Assembly: GCA_946623365.1 (NCBI GenBank) | Contig: CAMORE010000072.1 | Span: 1-10,543, forward strand | DNA length: 10,543 bases | Direction of reading: 5' to 3' | Origin: an uncultured Acinetobacter sp. | GTDB lineage: Bacteria > Cyanobacteriota > Vampirovibrionia > Gastranaerophilales > Gastranaerophilaceae | Shown: piece after piece, positions 1 through 6,063 of the stretch | Layout: each line of letters starts with the position of its first letter | How positions within the stretch are numbered: position 1 is the first letter of the stretch | Notes under the pieces: generated by a model | What the model was told of the DNA's origin: nothing | Database searches by the model: none | Seen by the model: the letters and a program-made list of their open reading frames with translations, nothing else | Position numbers and translations under genes: made by a program

Positions 1-28
1 AGAACAGAAATCGGTATTTTAATTTTTT

Positions 29-46
29 GGTGCAAATAATTGCACC
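29..46. repeat. Short perfect hairpin downstream of the propeller gene
   Basis: GGTGCAA (29-35), loop ATAA, TTGCACC (40-46) form a perfect 7-bp stem. It lies about 20 nt past the stop of the minus-strand gene. Read on that strand it is followed by A residues rather than a U tract, so it is not a canonical intrinsic terminator. The surrounding bases recur in imperfect form at 9345-9361, which suggests a dispersed intergenic palindrome. Confidence 0.4.
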
Positions 47-65
47 CTACAAACTTTTATAAATA

Positions 66-1076
66 TTACATTTTACTATGGAATTTGCCGACAAAAACTG
101 GTTTTAAACCTTCTTTTACTAATATTCCTATTTTATTTTTATTGATATTGACTATATATATTTTTTCATCCAATGAAAATACTAAATATTTTAAATCTGG
201 AGTAAAGTCATACATACTTATACTTTTTTCAGCATATGGACTATTTGAAATAATGGGTAAATACTTTACAAGGACCTTTTCTCCTGTAAATTTATCAATG
301 TTGTTAGCTGAAATTTTAGGATATTGTTTTGTAAATATTATATCCGATAATACAAATTTATTATCAATACTTTTGAAAGGAACTAAAGTTGCTTCATATG
401 TTTTATAGTCATTTGAACTTATTTGTTCATTTGGTATAGTTACTAAATCTTTTATATTATAAATATCTTTTCCTATATATGTAATTTGTGGAATAAGATT
501 TATATTTGTTATTTTATAGTAATCATTATCGTGTGAATTAATGTTAAATAATTTTATAAAAATAGACATACTGTCTTTTAACCATTCAACTTTGTATAAA
601 TTATATTTAGGATAAGTTGCAACAAGTTTACTTTTATTTAATTTCAAATCAGCAAAATAAATATATTCTTTATCCTCTTTACAAATTGTGAATAAAATTT
701 TGGTACTATCAATTGAAAATCTAGGAGTATTTATTGAACCTTCAAAAATTTCTTCGTATATTATTTTTGATTTAAGCAAATCATACACTATTAACTTAGA
801 ATTGCACTCATCAATATATGAATCAAAAACTATTTTTGTAGAATCATTATTAAATTCGTATTTAAATACATTTTTAGCTATTAATAAGTCATCTTTTCCA
901 TTACTATTAATAATGTGTAAATTCCCTTTACTAAAATATAAGACAGGAATTGATTGTTCGATAAAATCAAGATTATTAGTTAATGGACTTATAACAAATG
1001 TTTTTGGTGACAATAACAAATAAATATATATAATACACACTAATATAATGCTTAATATAATACCCAATATTCTCAT
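66..1076 (-). CDS. Membrane-anchored beta-propeller-like (TolB/PD40-type) protein of unknown function
   Basis: The 336-residue protein starts with a hydrophobic segment (residues about 4-22) that should act as an uncleaved signal anchor and place the rest in the periplasm. C14 is preceded by Leu-Val, so there is no proper lipobox. The remainder is beta-rich with recurring blades of the form F/W-x-x-D-S-x-K-I-x-F followed by a hydrophobic strand, near 73-85, 119-130, 163-175 and 289-300. This is the style of TolB/PD40 beta-propeller repeats, but the match is by pattern only. The start has a GAGG Shine-Dalgarno at 1082-1085 and an extended -10 just upstream. The gene is visibly more AT-rich than radA or argS and very rich in Ile, Lys and Asn, which may mean fast drift or acquisition. 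It stands alone, divergent from the LysM gene. A real gene is very likely; substrate and role cannot be stated. Confidence 0.8.
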   Translation of the reverse strand: MRILGIILSIILVCIIYIYLLLSPKTFVISPLTNNLDFIEQSIPVLYFSKGNLHIINSNGKDDLLIAKNVFKYEFNNDSTKIVFDSYIDECNSKLIVYDLLKSKIIYEEIFEGSINTPRFSIDSTKILFTICKEDKEYIYFADLKLNKSKLVATYPKYNLYKVEWLKDSMSIFIKLFNINSHDNDYYKITNINLIPQITYIGKDIYNIKDLVTIPNEQISSNDYKTYEATLVPFKSIDNKFVLSDIIFTKQYPKISANNIDKFTGEKVLVKYLPIISNSPYAEKSISMYDFTPDLKYLVFSLDEKIYIVNINKNKIGILVKEGLKPVFVGKFHSKM

Positions 1077-1092
1077 TATTTACCTCATAAAT

Positions 1093-1101
1093 ATTATATC
1101 A
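1093..1101 (-). promoter_or_regulatory. Extended -10 promoter for the propeller gene
   Basis: On the minus strand TGATATAAT (plus 1093-1101) combines the extended TGn motif with a perfect TATAAT. No convincing -35 is visible, which is usual for extended -10 promoters. Transcription would begin near 1086, leaving a leader of only about 10 nt that just contains the GAGG ribosome-binding site. Confidence 0.45.
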
Positions 1102-1116
1102 TGATTCTTGCTAAGT

Positions 1117-1194
1117 CTGTAGGTTGGGTGAAACTATTATCGTCAATCAGTCTTGTTAAAATTAAGTTATAGTTGGGTTTCACCCAACCTACAG
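1117..1194. repeat. Perfect 18-bp inverted repeat with 42-nt spacer (MITE/REP-like)
   Basis: The left arm (1117-1134) is CTGTAGGTTGGGTGAAAC and the right arm (1177-1194) is its exact reverse complement. The right arm overlaps a second, smaller hairpin, GTTGGGT-TTC-ACCCAAC (1172-1188), so the transcript could adopt mutually exclusive folds. The arms are richer in G+C than the surroundings and lie in a gene-free divergent region. Sequences of the type GTAGGTTGGGTGAAAC are, as I recall, dispersed intergenic repeats in several bacterial groups. A non-coding mobile or REP-like element is an inference. No transposase gene and no clear target-site duplication are visible. Confidence 0.7.
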
Positions 1195-1202
1195 GCTATA
1201 TT

Positions 1203-1244
1203 GACCCCTCACCCCTACCCCTCTCCCACATGGGGCGAGGGGTC
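1203..1244. repeat. C-rich/G-rich palindromic repeat (CCCCTC...GAGGGG)
   Basis: GACCCCTC (1203-1210) pairs exactly with GAGGGGTC (1237-1244). The intervening sequence carries further CCCCT and CCCTCTCCC runs that can pair with the GGGG in alternative registers. The strong C/G strand asymmetry and high G+C are foreign to the surrounding AT-rich DNA. It follows directly after the 18-bp inverted repeat, as if two dispersed repeat types were nested or tandemly placed. A weak terminator role is possible, but only three T residues follow. Confidence 0.6.
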
Positions 1245-1368
1245 TTTACTCCATTGTATAAATTACAAGGTGCCGCAATTTTTGACCTTTTAGTCACACT
1301 CTTTTTGCATAATTTGAATATTTTTTGAACAAAAATAAATATTAAAAAATATTATTTACAAAACTTAA

Positions 1369-1374
1369 TATAAT
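1369..1374 (+). promoter_or_regulatory. Candidate -10 for the LysM gene
   Basis: A perfect TATAAT lies about 80 nt before the LysM start. No good -35 is seen at 16-18 nt upstream, and nearby AT-rich DNA offers other weak choices (for example TTGAAC at 1325 with TATTAT at 1350, spacer 19). This is a tentative call. Confidence 0.25.
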
Positions 1375-1422
1375 ATCTTTACATATTTGTCAGACATGTT
1401 GTTTTTATGTTAAGTTTTAAGT

Positions 1423-1436
1423 AGTAAATATTTACT
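1423..1436. promoter_or_regulatory. 14-bp perfect palindrome in the LysM 5' leader
   Basis: AGTAAATATTTACT is a perfect palindrome centred about 25 nt upstream of the LysM start and downstream of the candidate -10. It could be an operator or a weak leader hairpin. In DNA this AT-rich, about one such palindrome per 10 kb is expected by chance, so the call is weak. Confidence 0.2.
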
Positions 1437-1454
1437 GCAAAGTAGTGAGGAGTT

Positions 1455-2009
1455 ATGAAAAGTACAACACTTAGAAGATCAAATATTACAAGAGAAAAAG
1501 TAGCAATGATGGAAGCTCTGAACAGATATAACAGAGAGCATCAGGACACAGATTTCTACAGAACACAATCCAAAAATAGAGAGTTGGACGCTTTGTGGCA
1601 GTCTTTCGGTGTTAAGCCTCAAAGGAATGAAAAAGCTCCTCAGGTTTATTTTGTTGTCGGTTTTATATCAGGCATTATTGTTACATTGTTGATAACTACT
1701 TTTGTGAGTATCCTTATTAATATTTCAACTCCAAAAGAGGATATTGCTCCTGTAACAAAACCTGCTGCGACAGAAAACGCAAAATTCAGATTTATACCCG
1801 CAGATACATCAAAAACAACATCCGCTCCTGTCGTAACAAATCAGGAATATGTTGTCAGAGAAGGAGATACTTTGGAAAGTATCGTGATAAGATTTTACGG
1901 TTCTTTCAGCATGGACAAGGTTAATTTAATACAAGAAGCTAATAAAATGGCAAATCCAAACGCTTTATCAATCGGACAAAAATTAGTAATTCCCGTTAAT
2001 AAAGTATAG
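1455..2009 (+). CDS. Bitopic inner-membrane protein with periplasmic LysM domain
   Basis: The 184-residue protein has three parts. Residues 1-62 are a charged Arg/Lys/Glu-rich region expected in the cytoplasm. Residues 64-90 are one strong transmembrane helix. A Pro/Thr/Ala linker (92-128) leads to a single C-terminal LysM domain (about 131-180), recognisable from YVVREGDTLESIVIRFYG and the closing LSIGQKLVIPV. LysM binds the glycan of peptidoglycan, so the domain should face the periplasm with the N-terminus inside (positive-inside rule). There is no cleavable signal peptide and no catalytic domain. The likely role is to tether or sense the cell wall from the cytoplasmic membrane, but partners are unknown. 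The start is chosen for the upstream GAGG/AGGAG at 1447-1452, although spacing is short (2-4 nt). A downstream Met pair at residues 18-19 would cut into the N-terminal region. radA follows after an 80-nt gap on the same strand. Confidence 0.88.
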   Translation: MKSTTLRRSNITREKVAMMEALNRYNREHQDTDFYRTQSKNRELDALWQSFGVKPQRNEKAPQVYFVVGFISGIIVTLLITTFVSILINISTPKEDIAPVTKPAATENAKFRFIPADTSKTTSAPVVTNQEYVVREGDTLESIVIRFYGSFSMDKVNLIQEANKMANPNALSIGQKLVIPVNKV

Positions 2010-2015
2010 GGATAA

Positions 2016-2102
2016 GTGAAAAATATATCTAAAGAAAAGGTTTGGCAGTATTTGTCAAATCTTTCTTTGTATAAAAAGGATAAAAAAGTATGGCAAAAAT
2101 AA
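2016..2102 (+). CDS. Possible 28-codon ORF overlapping the radA start
   Basis: A GTG-started reading frame begins 6 nt after the LysM stop, just behind GGGATAA, and ends in TAA 13 nt inside radA in another frame. It encodes a Lys-rich peptide starting VKNISKEKVWQYLSNL. The stop/start overlap is the geometry of translational coupling, in which ribosomes finishing the small frame reload at the radA AAGGA site. The start codon is non-ATG and its Shine-Dalgarno is weak, so this may equally be a chance frame. It is too short for family assignment. Confidence 0.22.
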   Translation: MKNISKEKVWQYLSNLSLYKKDKKVWQK

Positions 2103-3463
2103 AATCAAAATATGTATGTCAAAATTGCGGTTATGAAACTGCCGGATATTTGGGGAAATGCCCTGAATGCGGCAGCTGGAGTTCTTTTGTTGAGGAAGTC
2201 GAAACTTCTGACATGAAAAAGAATGCGGGTTTAGAAATATCGGACACAGTCCCCCCGATGAAACTATCAGAAATCGAGATGAATTCAGAAATTCGTATTT
2301 CAACTAATATTTCTGAATTTGACAGAGTATTGGGAGGCGGAATCGTTCAGGGTTCTCTTGTGCTTATAGCGGGAGATCCCGGAATCGGAAAATCTACAAT
2401 TCTTTTACAAACGTCCGGCGAACTATGCAAACAAAATAAAAAGATTTTATATGTTTCAGCGGAAGAGTCAGCAAGTCAGGTTAAACTCAGAGCAGAAAGA
2501 CTAGGAGTAAAATCTGATAATTTATACATTTACCCCCAGACAAATTTTGAGCTTATTAAGAAGAATATAGAAACTCTACAACCTGATTTGGTCATAGTTG
2601 ACAGTATACAGGCAATTTATACATCTGCTATCCAGAGCTCGGCGGGCAGTGTGTCTCAAATTAGAGAATGCTGCAACTGCTTAATGCAAATAGCTAAGAG
2701 TCAAAATGTGTCAATTATAGTAATAGGTCATGTTACAAAAGAAGGAAATATTGCAGGGCCAAAGGTTTTAGAACATATGGTAGATACTGTAATACAGTTT
2801 GAAGGTGATAAATACAAATCATATCGAATTCTACGTTCCATAAAAAATCGTTTCGGAAATACATCGGAAGTCGGTATCTTTGAAATGGGAAATAAAGGTT
2901 TAACGGAAGTTATAAATCCGAGTGAGCTTTTTCTTAAAGAATATAATCAAACTCAAACTCCGGGCAGCACAATTATTGTAACAAGTGAAGGAACAAGACC
3001 TCTGTTAGTGGAAATCCAAGCTTTAGTCGGAACGACTCCATACCCTGCTCCAAGAAGAGTCGCAAATGGGGTAGATACCGGACGTGTCCTTCAAATTCTT
3101 GCGGTTTTAGAAAAAAGAATCGGGCTTAATTTATCAAAACAAGATGTATATGTTAATGTAATAGGCGGTATAGATGTTAATGAGCCTGCGGCAGATTTAG
3201 GAATAGCTCTTGCAATTGTAACTTGTGTCAGAGATGTCGTTTTTGATCTTCAAACAGCTATTGTCGGTGAACTTGGTTTATCCGGTGAAATAAGAGCGGT
3301 AAATCACATCGAAAAACGTATAAATGAAGCTCAAAAGCTTGGTTTTAGACGTATTATTATTCCTGATGCAAACAGTGTTCAAGAAAAATTTGACGGAATC
3401 GAGGTTGTAAAAGTTAAAAGAATTCTTGAAGCAATAACAAGGGGAATCAAAAAAGCAGATTAA
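2090..3463 (+). CDS. radA: DNA repair/recombination protein RadA (Sms)
   Basis: RadA is a RecA-related, DnaB-like ATPase helicase that promotes branch migration of recombination intermediates at D-loops. All family domains are present in the 457 residues, close to the usual 450-460. The N-terminal C4 zinc finger is C10-x2-C13-x10-C24-x2-C27. Walker A is GDPGIGKST (95-103), and the Walker B strand is LVIVDS (167-172). The RadA signature KNRFG is at 252-256. A C-terminal Lon-protease-like domain occupies about 340-440 (VNVIGGIDVNEPAADLGIALA region); in RadA it is structural rather than proteolytic. The start has AAGGA at 2076-2080, 9 nt before the ATG, and leads directly into the zinc finger. 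It lies 80 nt downstream of the LysM gene, with a possible tiny frame overlapping its start, and may be cotranscribed with it. No truncation or missing key residue is seen. Confidence 0.97.
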   Translation: MAKIKSKYVCQNCGYETAGYLGKCPECGSWSSFVEEVETSDMKKNAGLEISDTVPPMKLSEIEMNSEIRISTNISEFDRVLGGGIVQGSLVLIAGDPGIGKSTILLQTSGELCKQNKKILYVSAEESASQVKLRAERLGVKSDNLYIYPQTNFELIKKNIETLQPDLVIVDSIQAIYTSAIQSSAGSVSQIRECCNCLMQIAKSQNVSIIVIGHVTKEGNIAGPKVLEHMVDTVIQFEGDKYKSYRILRSIKNRFGNTSEVGIFEMGNKGLTEVINPSELFLKEYNQTQTPGSTIIVTSEGTRPLLVEIQALVGTTPYPAPRRVANGVDTGRVLQILAVLEKRIGLNLSKQDVYVNVIGGIDVNEPAADLGIALAIVTCVRDVVFDLQTAIVGELGLSGEIRAVNHIEKRINEAQKLGFRRIIIPDANSVQEKFDGIEVVKVKRILEAITRGIKKAD

Positions 3464-3470
3464 AATATCT

Positions 3471-3499
3471 GATAAGCATTTATCTGTAAGTTTTTCTAT
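3471..3499 (+). terminator. Weak candidate terminator after radA
   Basis: GATAA (3471-3475), loop GCAT, TTATC (3480-3484) form a 5-bp hairpin just after the radA stop, followed by a T-rich stretch beginning at about 3490. The stem is short and AT-rich, so termination would be partial at best. It is consistent with argS being a separate unit. Confidence 0.3.
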
Positions 3500-3561
3500 T
3501 TTTATTTTATAATTTTTTTATATTTAATAAGTATAGATTTTACATGTCAAAATTTTCGAAT

Positions 3562-3566
3562 GAGGA
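3562..3566 (+). promoter_or_regulatory. Ribosome-binding site that fixes the argS start
   Basis: GAGGA lies 5 nt before the ATG at 3572. It falls inside the first codons of the longer alternative that begins at 3560. That alternative has no Shine-Dalgarno of its own, so the later ATG is favoured. Confidence 0.7.
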
Positions 3567-3571
3567 ATATT

Positions 3572-5293
3572 ATGTTAAAAGATTTTTTCTTACAAGAAGT
3601 TGAAAATGGTATTAAAGCAGCAATAAAAGCTAATACTCTGGGACAAATGAGTGAATATGCAAGCGGGAATTTAATAATAGAAAAGCCAAAAAATCCTGAA
3701 TTTGGAGATTTTGCGGTTAATGTTTCGTCGCTTGGGCGTTCTGCAAAAATTGCACCTCCTATGATTGCAAGCGCAATTGCTGATAAACTGAGTAAGGAAA
3801 ATTATTCCGTATCTGTTGTCGGCGGTTTTATTAATTTCAAAATAGACGAAACTCTTTTAGCTGATACTGTCGCAGAAGTATTAAAAGAAAAAGAAAACTT
3901 TGGAAGAGGAAAAAATATAAATAAAGAGAAAATTCTATTAGAGTATGTTTCAGCTAATCCGACGGGGCCATTTCATATAGGTCATGGAAGATGGGCTGCG
4001 ATGGGTAGTGCGCTTGCCAATCTTTTGAAATTTTATGGGCATGATGTATATCAGGAATTCTATATAAATGATGCAGGAAGCCAAATTCAGAAATTGGGCA
4101 ACTCATTAAGGATAAGAATTCAGCAGGAACTGGGGGAAAATGTCGATTTCCCGACAGATGAAATAGAAAGAAAAAATTATTATCCGGGGGATTATTTAAT
4201 TCCTGTTGCTAAAAAATTTCTTGAAGAGAATTCGGGAGTAAATATTAAAGATGTAGAACTTCAAACACTTTGCGATTTTGCAAAGAATGAAATGGAAGCT
4301 TGCCAAAGAAAACTTTTAGAAAATTTTAGAGTTCATTTTGATAAATTCTATTCGGAACTGGATTTGCATAAATCAGGAAAAGTGGAAGCTCGATATAAAG
4401 AACTTATGGATAAGGGTTACCTGTATGAGCAAGATGGTGCAATGTGGTTTAAATCAACTCAATACGGTGATGATCAGGACAGAGTAATAAAAAAAGCCGA
4501 TGGCTCTAACACATATTTAACTGCTGATATTGCATACCACGCTGACAAATTTGACAGAGGTTTTGACAGGTTAATTGATATATGGGGAGCAGACCACCAT
4601 GGATATATCGCTCGTGTTAAAGCATCTTTACAAGCATTAGGCTATAATCCCGATAAACTGGAAGTACTCTTGGGGCAGCTTGTTAACCTTGTTATAGACG
4701 GCAACGAAGTCAGAATGGGAAAACGTAAAAATATGGTTACTCTGGATGATTTAATAGAAGAAGTAGGAGTTGATGCTACACGTTATTGGATGGAAATGCG
4801 AAATATTGATATGACACTTGATTTTGACATTGAGCTTGCAAAACGTTCTACCGACGAAAATCCTGTATTTTACGTCCAATATGCTCATGCAAGAGTTTGT
4901 TCAATTTTGAGGAATGCAATTAGCGAAAAATTAAACCCTGAAACAGGCGAAAAATCACCCGCTCCTATTACCGAAAAGGAACTTAATGACTTAATAGAAA
5001 ACTTTGATAAAAACTTAATTTTAAAAACTACAGATACTGCAAAAACGTTGATTTTAAAGCTTGAAGAGTTTAAATCCGTAATTGCATCATCTGCCCAAAA
5101 CAGAACTGTATATACAGTATGCCGATATGTGCAGGAACTTGCGCAGGAATTTCATTCATTCTATAACTCAAATCGTGTAATAAGCGAGGATAAAGCTCTT
5201 ATGAAAGCAAGATTGGCGCTGATGGTTGCAATAAAAATAACTCTCAAAAATGCGCTTGATATTCTTGGTGTATCAGCTCCTGAACGCATGTAA
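3572..5293 (+). CDS. argS: Arginyl-tRNA synthetase
   Basis: This class Ia synthetase charges tRNA(Arg) with arginine using ATP; the family needs bound tRNA for activation. The 573-residue protein is close to the usual bacterial length. An N-terminal Add1-type domain (about 1-95, with KPKNPEFGDFAVN) recognises the tRNA D-loop. The catalytic Rossmann fold begins near 115 with SANPTGPFHIGH; HIGH is at 135-138. A helical DALR anticodon-binding domain runs from about 440 to the end and finishes with the family-typical SAPERM. The KMSK-equivalent reads R-M-G-K-R around 381-385, so the Ser is Gly. Degenerate KMSK loops are tolerated in many ArgRS, so the enzyme is probably active. The start at 3572 is chosen over an in-frame ATG four codons earlier because GAGGA sits between them at correct spacing. 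It is flanked by gaps of about 110 nt on both sides and is probably its own transcription unit. Confidence 0.97.
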   Translation: MLKDFFLQEVENGIKAAIKANTLGQMSEYASGNLIIEKPKNPEFGDFAVNVSSLGRSAKIAPPMIASAIADKLSKENYSVSVVGGFINFKIDETLLADTVAEVLKEKENFGRGKNINKEKILLEYVSANPTGPFHIGHGRWAAMGSALANLLKFYGHDVYQEFYINDAGSQIQKLGNSLRIRIQQELGENVDFPTDEIERKNYYPGDYLIPVAKKFLEENSGVNIKDVELQTLCDFAKNEMEACQRKLLENFRVHFDKFYSELDLHKSGKVEARYKELMDKGYLYEQDGAMWFKSTQYGDDQDRVIKKADGSNTYLTADIAYHADKFDRGFDRLIDIWGADHHGYIARVKASLQALGYNPDKLEVLLGQLVNLVIDGNEVRMGKRKNMVTLDDLIEEVGVDATRYWMEMRNIDMTLDFDIELAKRSTDENPVFYVQYAHARVCSILRNAISEKLNPETGEKSPAPITEKELNDLIENFDKNLILKTTDTAKTLILKLEEFKSVIASSAQNRTVYTVCRYVQELAQEFHSFYNSNRVISEDKALMKARLALMVAIKITLKNALDILGVSAPERM

Positions 5294-5316
5294 GTTTATC
5301 TGCTTTAATTGAAAGT

Positions 5317-5350
5317 ATGCAGCATAAAATGCAGGCTGTAAAATATGCAG
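5317..5350. repeat. Three ATGCAG direct repeats
   Basis: ATGCAG occurs at 5317-5322, 5329-5334 and 5345-5350 in the gap between argS and the glycosylase gene, with start-to-start spacings of 12 and 16 nt. This could be a binding-site array or chance; no known operator is recognised. Confidence 0.25.
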
Positions 5351-5403
5351 TTTCAAAATAATAAGTTGCTGACTAATAAGTTCTTGTTAATAATAAAAGT
5401 AAG

Positions 5404-6033
5404 ATGATAAATATTGATAAAATTGTAGAAGAATTAAAAAATGCAAATCAGCCCAGAAGTGACTTTGTCCATCTTATGGACACGTTTAATGACCCCTACC
5501 TTGTTTTGATTGGGTGTATTTTGAGTCTTAGGACAAATGATAAAACAACTTATCCTGCTACGCTTAGAATGCTAGAATTAGCAAAAACTCCGCAAGAAAT
5601 GATGAGAGTAAATGTCGAAGATTTAACAAAAGCAATTTATCCTGTCGGATTTTATGAAAATAAAGCAAAACAAATTATAGAGCTTTCAAGGCAGATTGTA
5701 GAAGAATTGGAAGGCAAGCTGCCTGATGAAATAGAAGATTTATGTAAATTTAAAGGTGTCGGAAGAAAAACCGCTAACCTTGTTCTGGCAAGAGGTTTTA
5801 ATAAGCCTGCAATTTGTGTAGATGTCCATGTGCATAGAATTTTTAATCGTTTGGGTTATGTAAAAACGAAAAACCCTGAAGAAACTGAATTTGCACTCAG
5901 AAAAAAACTTCCTAAAAAATATTGGATTGATATAAATACACTTATCGTCACACATGGGCAAAATGTCTGCAAACCGATTAAGCCAAATTGCTCTGAATGT
6001 CCTATAGAAGAATATTGCGCAAAATTGATATAA
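5404..6033 (+). CDS. nth: Endonuclease III-family DNA glycosylase/AP lyase
   Basis: EndoIII excises oxidised pyrimidines and nicks abasic sites in base-excision repair. The 209-residue protein has the family's features. The helix-hairpin-helix GVGRKTANLV carries the catalytic Lys at K122, and the VDVHVHRIFNRLG segment carries the catalytic Asp at D140. Their 18-residue separation equals that of the E. coli enzyme (K120/D138). A C-terminal [4Fe-4S] motif C-x6-C-x2-C-x5-C follows (NVCKPIKPNCSEC, then EEYC). The early helix reads ILSLRTND where E. coli has LLSAQATD. This suggests one of the Nth-like subfamilies, so substrate range may differ and the symbol is by family only. The Shine-Dalgarno is poor (AAGTAAG), and a loose TTGCTG-16-TAATAA promoter lies at 5366-5393. 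The next gene starts 30 nt downstream. Confidence 0.92.
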   Translation: MINIDKIVEELKNANQPRSDFVHLMDTFNDPYLVLIGCILSLRTNDKTTYPATLRMLELAKTPQEMMRVNVEDLTKAIYPVGFYENKAKQIIELSRQIVEELEGKLPDEIEDLCKFKGVGRKTANLVLARGFNKPAICVDVHVHRIFNRLGYVKTKNPEETEFALRKKLPKKYWIDINTLIVTHGQNVCKPIKPNCSECPIEEYCAKLI

Positions 6034-6044
6034 TGTGATACAAT
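6015..6044 (+). promoter_or_regulatory. Candidate extended -10 promoter inside the 3' end of the glycosylase gene
   Basis: TTGCGC (6015-6020), an 18-nt spacer, then TACAAT (6039-6044) preceded by TGn at 6036-6038. The start would fall near 6051, giving a leader of about 13 nt that contains the AGAGGAA site. This would allow the downstream membrane-protein gene to be transcribed apart from nth. Confidence 0.35.
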
Positions 6045-6063
6045 GAACATATAAGAGGAAAAA

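Noticed and set aside
66..130. Lipoprotein lipobox in the propeller protein (Cys14)
   Set aside because: The residue before Cys is Val where Gly, Ala or Ser is required, and the Cys is buried in the hydrophobic segment.
40..408. Open frame on the plus strand opposite the propeller gene
   Set aside because: It lies almost wholly antisense to the better-supported minus-strand gene, has no ribosome-binding site, and its hydrophobic composition is what AT-rich antisense gives.
688..1023. Second plus-strand frame opposite the propeller gene
   Set aside because: Fully antisense to that gene, with no domain and no start signal.
1117..1194. CRISPR array or insertion-sequence ends
   Set aside because: There is a single inverted pair, not spaced direct repeats, and no transposase gene lies between or near the arms.
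3560..3571. Upstream ATG for argS
   Set aside because: The GAGGA ribosome-binding site lies inside these codons, so the ATG at 3572 is the likely start.
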